NCBI GenBank assembly: GCA_947175225.1 | Contig: CAMWLX010000009.1 | Coordinates: forward strand, 1 to 25,400 | Reading direction: 5' to 3' | Source of the DNA: an uncultured Porphyromonadaceae bacterium | GTDB taxonomy: Bacteria > Bacteroidota > Bacteroidia > Bacteroidales > Muribaculaceae | DNA: 25,400 nt | Shown here: positions 14,744-21,633 of the stretch, piece by piece | How positions within the stretch are numbered: the stretch's first letter is position 1 | Layout of the letters: each line of letters starts with the position of its first letter | The notes under the pieces: model-generated | What the model was told of the DNA's origin: nothing | What the model saw: only the letters and a program-made list of their open reading frames with translations | Database searches by the model: none | Translations under genes and position numbers: made by a program

Positions 14744-14780
14744 AAATCCAATTCCATCTTTGTGGAATTGGATTTTTTTT
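14744..14780 (+). terminator. Intrinsic terminator of rpsO
   Basis: A perfect 13-bp stem pairs AAATCCAATTCCA (14744-14756) with TGGAATTGGATTT (14763-14775) around a six-base loop, followed by an unbroken T run to 14780. Its position shows that the reading frame opening at 14741 is not the true start of the next gene. Confidence 0.92.
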
Positions 14781-14848
14781 CACGCAGGGATAGCAGAGAG
14801 GGTGGGGAACGCAGGGGAAAACCGAAAACAACCACAACGACGACAACT

Positions 14849-15271
14849 ATGAAACCGATGAAAACGATAAAAAAGACTCTGGATAAGCTGCCGCCATGGA
14901 CATTGTCGGTGGTATGCTTTCTTGCGATATGTTGGCTGACGCTGGCTCCACACCCTCTGCCTGATAACGATATACCCCTCTTTCCCGGTGCCGACAAGAT
15001 AGCCCATGGAATAATGTTCGGAGGATTTACCCTTTGCATCATCATCGACGCACTGCGGAGAAAGGGATGGCCAAAGTTTCCCGAGAATATCAAGATATTG
15101 TTCTATTCTCCCGACATTCCATGCGCAGTGGGCATCATTACTGAATTTCTACAAGGAGCGATGCACGCCGGACGCTCCTTTGAATTCTGGGATATGGTGG
15201 CCGACATCACAGGGGCATTCCTTGTTGCCGTAATCTATATGATCATTGAATATCTACACCAGAAAAAATGA
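14849..15271 (+). CDS. VanZ-like family membrane protein
   Basis: With the start at 14849 the protein has 140 residues. It has a hydrophobic helix (LSVVCFLAICWLTLAPHPLP), the VanZ-like stretch PGADKIAHGIMFGGFTLCI, a segment with a conserved-looking EFLQGAMHAGRSFEFWDMVADITGA, and a C-terminal hydrophobic helix. VanZ-like proteins are small inner-membrane proteins of largely unknown role; the founding member raises teicoplanin resistance, but most are not resistance genes. An in-frame ATG at 14741 lies inside the rpsO terminator and would add a low-complexity Thr-rich leader, so I reject it. The TGA stop overlaps the fucosidase ATG as ATGA, so the two are translationally coupled. Confidence 0.82.
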   Translation: MKPMKTIKKTLDKLPPWTLSVVCFLAICWLTLAPHPLPDNDIPLFPGADKIAHGIMFGGFTLCIIIDALRRKGWPKFPENIKILFYSPDIPCAVGIITEFLQGAMHAGRSFEFWDMVADITGAFLVAVIYMIIEYLHQKK

Positions 15272-16575
15272 AGAATTATCTCCTAAGCATTGCCTTTTTA
15301 TTCTCAGCCATCGGCTCCTATGCCTCAGCAGCAGACTATATTCCAACGGAAGAAATAAAGCAGTCACAAAAAGAATTTTCAGACAACCGCTTCGGTATCT
15401 TCCTGCATTGGGGCATCTACAGCATGATGGGGCAAGGGGAATGGTATCTCAATTATGGGCCGACAGCTGAAGAATATGCCAAAGCAGCATCGGGATTCTA
15501 CCCCTCAAAGTTCAATGCCCATGACTGGGTGAAGGCCATCAAAGATTCAGGCGCCAAGTACATCTGTCTGACTTCGCGACACCACGACGGATTCTCGATG
15601 TGGGATACCGACATGTCAGACTACAATATAGTAGATGCCACCCCATTCGGACGCGATATACTCAAGGAGATAGCCGATGAATGCAAAGCTCAAGGAATAA
15701 AGCTCCATCTATATTATTCCCACCTTGACTGGACACGTCCGGACTATCCACAGGGGCGGACAGGACACGATACGGGACGGGATGCCTCTAAAGCCGACTG
15801 GGATTCATACTACAAATTTATGAATGGACAGCTTACCGAACTGCTGACCCGTTACGGTGACATCGGGGCGATATGGTTTGACGGATGGTGGGACCACGAC
15901 GAAGATGCCACTCCATTTGACTGGCACCTCCCGGAACAATATGCGCTCATCCACGAGCTGCAGCCATCATGCCTCGTAGGCAACAACCATCATCAATCAC
16001 CATTTGCAGGAGAGGATATCCAAATCTTCGAACGCGATATACCGGGACAGAACACTGCCGGATACTCCGGGCAAGAGATCTCAAAGCTTCCTCTTGAGAC
16101 ATGCCAAACAATGAACGGAATGTGGGGCTATAAGATAATGGACCAAAACTATAAGGATACCCCAACCTTGATACAGTATCTCGTCAATACTGCGGGAATG
16201 GGGGCTAACCTTCTGCTCAACATCGGGCCTCAACCCAACGGAGAACTCCCTGCAACAGCCTTGCAGCGACTGAAAGAAATTGGAGAATGGATGGATAAGA
16301 ACGGTGAGACAATCTACGCAACCGAAGGAAGCGACTTCCCCGCGCAGACTTGGGGCACATCGACACGTAAGGGAGACCGCCTTTTCGTGCATATTCTGAA
16401 GCCTGAGTCAAAGCATATCTTTGTCCCTACCACTGCAAAAGTGAAAGGCGCTAAAAAGTTTGGAACGGAAAGGAAAGTGAAGTATGAAAAGCTTTCAGAC
16501 GGAGTGATGCTGCATATTGAGGAAAACCCAGAGGAAATAGACTATATTGTCGAACTTGATGCACCTATTTTATAA
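15268..16575 (+). CDS. Secreted alpha-L-fucosidase, GH29
   Basis: A signal peptide (cleavage near ASA, residue 21) leads into a GH29 TIM barrel: FGIFLHWGIYS, then LTSRHHDGFSMWDT, both family hallmarks. GAIWFDGWW carries the expected nucleophile Asp205. A beta-rich C-terminal domain follows, giving 435 residues, normal for the compact members. It removes alpha-linked L-fucose from glycans with retention, here in the periplasm or at the surface; host mucin or milk-type glycans are the usual source in gut Bacteroidales. Linkage preference and the acid/base residue are not clear from sequence. No SusC/SusD pair or other sugar-degrading gene is nearby, so this is not a classical polysaccharide utilisation locus. 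It starts within the stop of the VanZ-like gene. Confidence 0.93.
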   Translation: MKNYLLSIAFLFSAIGSYASAADYIPTEEIKQSQKEFSDNRFGIFLHWGIYSMMGQGEWYLNYGPTAEEYAKAASGFYPSKFNAHDWVKAIKDSGAKYICLTSRHHDGFSMWDTDMSDYNIVDATPFGRDILKEIADECKAQGIKLHLYYSHLDWTRPDYPQGRTGHDTGRDASKADWDSYYKFMNGQLTELLTRYGDIGAIWFDGWWDHDEDATPFDWHLPEQYALIHELQPSCLVGNNHHQSPFAGEDIQIFERDIPGQNTAGYSGQEISKLPLETCQTMNGMWGYKIMDQNYKDTPTLIQYLVNTAGMGANLLLNIGPQPNGELPATALQRLKEIGEWMDKNGETIYATEGSDFPAQTWGTSTRKGDRLFVHILKPESKHIFVPTTAKVKGAKKFGTERKVKYEKLSDGVMLHIEENPEEIDYIVELDAPIL

Positions 16576-16610
16576 GCATTTGACATTAAATAATAAGTAA
16601 GATAAGAGAT

Positions 16611-17345
16611 ATGGTATTGGAGATATGTGCCGGGGATATTGAGAGTGTGTATGCGGCTGCCCATGGCGGAGCAGACAGAGTGGAATTGTGCTGCGCGCTA
16701 AGCGAGGGGGGATTGACTCCTTCTGCCGGTATGATTGAAGAGTCAATGACAGTGCCCGGAATAAAGGTAAATGTGCTGATCCGCCCCCGTTCCGGCGACT
16801 TCGTATACTCGGAGGGTGAACAGAAAGTTATGATCCGCAACATTCAGTTTTGCCGTCAATTAGGTGTAAATGGCATCGTATTCGGAGCCTTGACTCCAGA
16901 TGGGGATGTCGATATGGAAGTATGCCGGCGTATGGCTAAGGAAGCCGATGGACTGCATCTTACCTTCCACCGCGCCTTCGATATGTGCAAGGATGCGCGG
17001 AAAGCTGTGAGGGATATACAGGAATTGGGATTCGACCGCATCCTGACATCCGGGCAAGCTGTGTCGGCAATGGCAGGAACCGGCCTTATCCGTGATCTTC
17101 AAAAAGAGTTTCCCGATATGATCTTCATTGCAGCCGGAGGAGTGATACCAAGCAATGTGTCGGAAATCATTGCAGAGACCGGAGTCAAAGAAGTGCACGC
17201 ATCGGCAAAGACAACTGTCAAGTCGAGTATGAAGTTCCGCCGTGTGAATATCAGCATGGGGAAAGCCGGAGAGGATGAATATATGCATCAGACGAGTGAT
17301 GCTGAGACTATTCGCAAGATAGTAAGGAAGCTCACTCAGGGATAG
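16611..17345 (+). CDS. cutC: CutC family protein
   Basis: This 244-residue protein matches CutC throughout: LEICAGDIESVYAAAHGGADRVELCCALSEGGLTPSAG at the N-terminus, VLIRPRSGDFVYSE, and HLTFHRAFDMC. The fold is a TIM barrel, and the protein has no signal peptide, so it is cytoplasmic. It was first linked to copper tolerance in E. coli, but the biochemical role is unsettled and no copper exporter, chaperone or metal regulator lies nearby. It follows the fucosidase by 35 bases on the same strand, so a shared transcript with glycan degradation is likely. The name reflects the family, not a demonstrated copper function. Confidence 0.93.
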   Translation: MVLEICAGDIESVYAAAHGGADRVELCCALSEGGLTPSAGMIEESMTVPGIKVNVLIRPRSGDFVYSEGEQKVMIRNIQFCRQLGVNGIVFGALTPDGDVDMEVCRRMAKEADGLHLTFHRAFDMCKDARKAVRDIQELGFDRILTSGQAVSAMAGTGLIRDLQKEFPDMIFIAAGGVIPSNVSEIIAETGVKEVHASAKTTVKSSMKFRRVNISMGKAGEDEYMHQTSDAETIRKIVRKLTQG

Positions 17346-17400
17346 TATCTTCAGTATAAATAGTGAGATCGCCGGGTAAGAATTAAAAGGTTTGGTTGTG

Positions 17401-20022
17401 ATGAGGAGATATGTAAAGAGATTTGGTATAGGATTGATGATGGGGATAGCAATCCCGGCAATAGCAGGGATTGTGAATCTTGATACTGAGAAGGATTTTC
17501 AGAATAGGCTAAGTGTGATCGAGACTGTAGGGGGATTGAAATTTGATGAGCGAACTCTGACGGAAAGCCAGAGGGATGCTCTGAAGATGCTTTATGCGTA
17601 TATGCCACTTCCTGATATGGCAGACCGGGATGTGAACTATTATATCGAATACGTCATAGACCCGGCTTTGAAGGCTCGTGCTGAAATGCCATGGGGCAGC
17701 AAAGTCAATGACACGCTCTTCAGGCATTTCGTGCTTCCGGTGCGCGTCAATAATGAGGCACTCGATTGCCATCGTCCGGAATTTTATGCAGAACTGAAAG
17801 AGCGTGTGAAAGGGTTGTCGATGGCAGATGCAATCTTGGAAGTCAACCACTGGTGTCACGAAAAAGCCACTTACCAACCTTCTGACGGACGCACACACTC
17901 CCCTCTCCAGACCGTAAGCTCAGCCATAGGAAGATGCGGAGAGGAATCTACTTTCACTGTAGCGGCACTTCGATCAGTGGGGATACCGGCACGCCAGGTC
18001 TACACCCCACGTTGGGCACATACTGACGACAACCATGCTTGGGTAGAAGCTTGGGCAGATGGAGAATGGCATTTCCTCGGGGCTTGCGAACCGGAACCGG
18101 TCCTCGACCTTGGATGGTTTAATGCCCCGGCATCACGCGGAATGCTGATGCATGCACGTGTCTTCGGCAACTATGAAGGGACTGAGGAACGTCTTGAGAA
18201 AATCGACGGCATCACCTTCATCAATGTCACCGACAACTACGCGCCGACAGACACCATCACCATACGAGCCATATATCCTGACGGACATATTGCCAAGGAT
18301 GCAAATGCATCTTTCAGACTCTACAATTATGCGGAGTTTTATCCTATTGCGGAGAAAAAAACCGATACTAACGGAGAGGCATCGCTCATAGCCGGACTCG
18401 GCGACTTGCTGCTTTGGGTCAGCGACGGGAAGAATTATGGATTTGCGAAGGGATCTGTAGGGAAAGACCGAGTGGCCAATGTAATCCTTGACAAGACGGC
18501 TGCCAGCGCCATCAGCGAAGATTTGGATGTCACTCCTCCAGCAGGAAGAGACAATGCAGCCGCAGTCAGCGACTCTCAGCGAAAGCTAAACGATGAGCGT
18601 ATGAAGAGCGAAGATGGCATCAGGAATGCTTATATGGCCACTTTCTGCTCCGAAGATGAAGCTCAGAGGATTGCTGAGATTCTTGAAATCGACGCAGAGC
18701 GTCTGATTCCCATAATGAAGAATGCAAGAGGCAACCACGCAGCCATCACCGAATTTCTGAGAAGTCTCCCGAGAGATTCACGTGAAAAAGGGATGCTTCT
18801 GCTTGAAAGCCTCACTGAAAAAGACCTTGCTGATGTAGGAAAGGAAGTGCTTGACGATCACATAGGGGCAATCGACGAAGGCTTAGGCGATCTATTCGGA
18901 CCTTACGTAATGTCACCGCGTATTGCCGCAGAAGAGCTGACTCCATTCCGCAGCTATTTCCTAAGTGTCATACCTGAAACGATAAGAAGCGAATATCGTT
19001 CGGAGCCTGAGAAATGGGTGAATTGGGTGACTGACAGCATCGAAAGCAATGAGACATGGTATCCGGAACAAATCACGATGAGCCCGGCGGCAGTATGGAA
19101 ACACCGCAAGACATCGGGCAAGTCACGCGATGTCTTCTTCGTGGCAGGCGCACGGTCATTCGGTATTCCATCGCGTATTGACCCGGTGACAGAGAAAGCA
19201 CAATGGGCAGATGCGTCAGGCAAATGGAATGACGCAATCTTTTCGACAGGACGAAATGATTCTTATGCTGACCAGCAAGGCACATTGAAACTTGAATACA
19301 TTGCATCAGACATTATTCCGGATCCTAAATACTACTCGCACTTCACGGTTTCTAAAATTACAGACGGGGAGCCGATGCTTCTCAACTATCCAGACTTCAT
19401 AGGACTCTCCGAGACATTTGCCGACGGCGAGGAGCTTGACCGTGGCACCTACCTTGCAGTGACAGGACAACGCATGGCCGACGGAGGCGTGCTTGCACAC
19501 ATTGAGACAATTGCTCTTGACACTGAGGAAGCAAGCATTCCTCTTACTGTGCGACACGATGACAGCAAAGTGCAAGTGATCGGTTCGTTTGATTCGGAAA
19601 GCAAGTATATGCCCGATGGAGAGGAGACAGCCACGTCGATACTCTCCACGACAGGACGCGGCTACTATGTGCTTGCGCTTCTGAAGCCAAACCATGAGCC
19701 ATCTAATCATGTCATACGCGATATTGCTGAGGCGGCTACAAGACTCGAGGAATCTGGGCGTCCGATACTTCTGCTTACGGAAGGAATGCATGGATTCGGA
19801 ATTGACTTGAAAGACTTTCCGCCACTCCCCGTAACAGTAAGTTTAGGCAATGACATTGACAAGGCTATATTGTCAGGGATAAAAGAGGGAGTGAATCTCG
19901 CAGGAGGGGATCTGCCGATATTGATAGTGGCTGATACTTTTAATCGGGTTGTGTTTGCTTCGGAAGGATATACCATAGGGATTGGGGAGAAGTTGGCTTC
20001 GCTTTTGAATGGTATTGAATAA
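17401..20022 (+). CDS. Secreted transglutaminase-like protein with a second, degenerate copy
   Basis: The protein is 873 residues from the ATG at 17401; upstream TTG/GTG codons in frame are less likely because the signal peptide MRRYVKRFGIGLMMGIAIPAIAG begins at this ATG. The first transglutaminase-like domain has Cys179 (GRCGEES) and His212 (NHAWVEAW). The third triad position falls in FLGACEPE, where a Gly or Glu replaces the usual Asp. A beta-rich domain and a helical segment (about 413-460) follow. Around residues 570-615 a second similar stretch appears (SRDVFFVAGARSFGIPSRI...KAQWADASGKWNDAIF) but lacks the Cys and His. It may be a cysteine protease or peptide-binding protein of the periplasm; activity is unproven. 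The gene ends at an intrinsic terminator. Confidence 0.82.
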   Translation: MRRYVKRFGIGLMMGIAIPAIAGIVNLDTEKDFQNRLSVIETVGGLKFDERTLTESQRDALKMLYAYMPLPDMADRDVNYYIEYVIDPALKARAEMPWGSKVNDTLFRHFVLPVRVNNEALDCHRPEFYAELKERVKGLSMADAILEVNHWCHEKATYQPSDGRTHSPLQTVSSAIGRCGEESTFTVAALRSVGIPARQVYTPRWAHTDDNHAWVEAWADGEWHFLGACEPEPVLDLGWFNAPASRGMLMHARVFGNYEGTEERLEKIDGITFINVTDNYAPTDTITIRAIYPDGHIAKDANASFRLYNYAEFYPIAEKKTDTNGEASLIAGLGDLLLWVSDGKNYGFAKGSVGKDRVANVILDKTAASAISEDLDVTPPAGRDNAAAVSDSQRKLNDERMKSEDGIRNAYMATFCSEDEAQRIAEILEIDAERLIPIMKNARGNHAAITEFLRSLPRDSREKGMLLLESLTEKDLADVGKEVLDDHIGAIDEGLGDLFGPYVMSPRIAAEELTPFRSYFLSVIPETIRSEYRSEPEKWVNWVTDSIESNETWYPEQITMSPAAVWKHRKTSGKSRDVFFVAGARSFGIPSRIDPVTEKAQWADASGKWNDAIFSTGRNDSYADQQGTLKLEYIASDIIPDPKYYSHFTVSKITDGEPMLLNYPDFIGLSETFADGEELDRGTYLAVTGQRMADGGVLAHIETIALDTEEASIPLTVRHDDSKVQVIGSFDSESKYMPDGEETATSILSTTGRGYYVLALLKPNHEPSNHVIRDIAEAATRLEESGRPILLLTEGMHGFGIDLKDFPPLPVTVSLGNDIDKAILSGIKEGVNLAGGDLPILIVADTFNRVVFASEGYTIGIGEKLASLLNGIE

Positions 20023-20029
20023 AGTATCA

Positions 20030-20065
20030 GAGCCAGAGGCTTTTAGAATCGAGCCAAAGGCTCTT
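20030..20065 (+). repeat. Two near-identical short inverted units
   Basis: GAGCCAGAGGCTTTT (20030-20044) and GAGCCAAAGGCTCTT (20051-20065) differ at two positions. Each contains a small inverted repeat (AGCC...GGCT). They sit between the transglutaminase-like stop and its terminator. Role unknown; they may be mRNA 3'-end structure or chance. Confidence 0.45.
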
Positions 20066-20086
20066 CCACCAAAACAAACAGGTGCG

Positions 20087-20125
20087 CTTGCAGGGAGGCG
20101 ATTTGGTCTCTCTGCAAGATTTTTT
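20087..20125 (+). terminator. Intrinsic terminator after the transglutaminase-like gene
   Basis: CTTGCAGGGAG (20087-20097) pairs with CTCTCTGCAAG (20108-20118) in an 11-bp stem with one G-U pair and a 10-base loop, followed by ATTTTTT. It separates the upstream genes from the dcw cluster. Confidence 0.85.
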
Positions 20126-20197
20126 AGGGTCTTTAAAAAATTTTTTATTAAAAAACGCAAATTATTGTTGTTTGCATTCGCAAATTTGAAATAATTT

Positions 20198-20211
20198 ATG
20201 TAACTTTACAT
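20198..20211 (+). promoter_or_regulatory. Palindrome overlapping a candidate -7 element before rsmH
   Basis: ATGTAA and TTACAT form a perfect inverted repeat with a two-base centre. The sequence inside it, TAACTTTA (20201-20208), is one base away from the -7 consensus TAnnTTTG. It lies 31 bases upstream of the rsmH ATG. No TTTG is present 19-21 bases upstream, so the promoter call is weak. A protein bound to the palindrome would cover the promoter. Confidence 0.4.
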
Positions 20212-20242
20212 TCGATTTCGTTTTTTTGAAAATGCACCACTT

Positions 20243-21160
20243 ATGTCTGAGCCTATATATCATATTCCGGCACTACTACCGCAGACCATTGAATGTCTCG
20301 ACATAAAGCCAGACGGCATATATGTCGACGCCACATTTGGGGGAGGGGGGCATTCACGTGCCATACTCGAGCGACTCGGACCAGATGGGCGACTTTTCGG
20401 ATTTGACCAAGATGAAGATGCTATAGCAAATGCTCCTGACGATCCGCGGTTTACCTTCGTGAGAAGCAATTTCCGCTTCATGCGCAACTTTCTGCGCTAC
20501 CACGGAGTGGAGCGTGTGGATGGAATACTTGCCGATCTCGGCGTGTCGTTTCATCACTTTGACGATGCAGAACGAGGCTTCTCTTTCCGTGCGGATGCTC
20601 CTCTCGACATGAGGATGAACCAAAAGGCACCTCAGACTGCCAGCCAGCTTTTAGCGCAATATGATGTGGCCGACTTGACGTCGCTATTCCGTAAGTATGC
20701 TGACCTCAAGGACCCGGCAAAAGCAGCCAAAGCCATAATAGCAGCCCGCGACAAATCGCCAATACAGACTACATTCGACCTTGCAGAGGCAGTAAGACCC
20801 GGACTAAATCCGAAGGGAGAAAAGAAAGAAATGGCACAAGTGTTTCAGGCACTCCGTATCGCTGTCAACTCAGAAATGGAAGCTCTTACCACTCTCCTCT
20901 CCTCAGCTCCAAGCATGCTGAAAGAAGGGGGAAGGTGTGTCATCCTGACCTATCACTCAGTGGAAGACAGGATAGTCAAAAACTTCTTCCGCTCCGGCAA
21001 TGCAGAAGGGAAAATAGAAAAGGACTTCTTCGGGAAAGTGATATGCGATTGGAAAGCAATCACAAGATCGCCTATCACCGCCGATGCAGAAGAAATCGAA
21101 CGTAATCCGCGCAGCCGAAGCGCCAAGCTTAGGGCTGCGGAACTAATCAATATGATTTAA
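20243..21160 (+). CDS. rsmH: 16S rRNA (cytosine-1402 N4) methyltransferase
   Basis: This 305-residue protein matches RsmH (MraW) closely: YHIPALLPQTIECL at the N-terminus, the SAM-binding GIYVDATFGGGGHSRAIL (25-42), the DGILADLGVSFHHFDDAERGFSFRADAPLDMRM segment, and the late motif ILTYHSVEDRIVKNFF. It methylates N4 of C1402 in the decoding centre of 16S rRNA. It opens the division and cell-wall gene series here. In many Bacteroidales mraZ sits directly before this gene; here the space is taken by a terminator and about 120 bases without a coding frame. A candidate promoter lies at 20201-20208. Confidence 0.97.
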   Translation: MSEPIYHIPALLPQTIECLDIKPDGIYVDATFGGGGHSRAILERLGPDGRLFGFDQDEDAIANAPDDPRFTFVRSNFRFMRNFLRYHGVERVDGILADLGVSFHHFDDAERGFSFRADAPLDMRMNQKAPQTASQLLAQYDVADLTSLFRKYADLKDPAKAAKAIIAARDKSPIQTTFDLAEAVRPGLNPKGEKKEMAQVFQALRIAVNSEMEALTTLLSSAPSMLKEGGRCVILTYHSVEDRIVKNFFRSGNAEGKIEKDFFGKVICDWKAITRSPITADAEEIERNPRSRSAKLRAAELINMI

Positions 21161-21207
21161 AAAGACAAATCCACAGACAAAGCAAAACGCAAAACTATAA
21201 TATTAGG

Positions 21208-21621
21208 ATGGGAAAAAGCAGTAGAAAAAAGGGAACAGGTAAAAAGAAAAAGAATAGGTTTGGCGAGGCGGTGAGCAACACCGTCAAGCATAATACAGAT
21301 TCTCTACGGTCGGGACGCGCCATATCGCTTGAATTTTTCAAGCGTAACGCTTGGCTTCTGATAGCTATCCTCACGGCTCTCATTGGAGTGATGGGACTAC
21401 GCTACCGCACGAAGACCAGAATGGCAGAAATCAAACTTCTCAATCGAGAACTACAACGCGCAGAGAGCGATAAGCTACACGAGAAAGCCTGGTATATGAC
21501 ACTCATACGCGAGACAGAACTCACCAGGCTCACAACCGAAAAGCATTTGGGACTCCGCTATCAAGAGGAGCCCCCTGTAGTGATTGAATGCGAAGGAATT
21601 AAACAGACATCTCATAAATAA
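21208..21621 (+). CDS. ftsL: FtsL-like cell division protein
   Basis: This 137-residue protein has a strongly basic cytoplasmic N-terminus (MGKSSRKKGTGKKKKNR), one transmembrane helix at about 47-66 (NAWLLIAILTALIGVMGLRY), and a periplasmic helical stretch rich in Glu, Leu and Arg that would form a coiled coil. That architecture and the place between rsmH and ftsI fit FtsL, which in other bacteria joins FtsB and FtsQ to recruit and activate FtsW and FtsI at the septum. Sequence conservation in FtsL is low, so context carries much of the call. The ATG at 21208 follows rsmH by 47 bases and the gene ends 12 bases before ftsI, consistent with one operon. Confidence 0.85.
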   Translation: MGKSSRKKGTGKKKKNRFGEAVSNTVKHNTDSLRSGRAISLEFFKRNAWLLIAILTALIGVMGLRYRTKTRMAEIKLLNRELQRAESDKLHEKAWYMTLIRETELTRLTTEKHLGLRYQEEPPVVIECEGIKQTSHK

Positions 21622-21633
21622 AGTACACACAGT

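Noticed and set aside
14741..14848. N-terminal extension of the VanZ-like gene from an ATG at 14741
   Set aside because: The segment contains the perfect rpsO terminator stem and T run and would encode a Thr-rich low-complexity leader; the ATG at 14849 gives a normal membrane protein.
15268..20022. A polysaccharide utilisation locus around the fucosidase
   Set aside because: No SusC/SusD pair, hybrid two-component sensor, ECF sigma/anti-sigma pair or second glycoside hydrolase is present.
20009..20194. 61-codon open frame between the transglutaminase-like gene and rsmH
   Set aside because: It overlaps the end of the upstream gene, reads straight through the terminator stem and ends in a Phe/Lys-rich run typical of AT-rich non-coding DNA.
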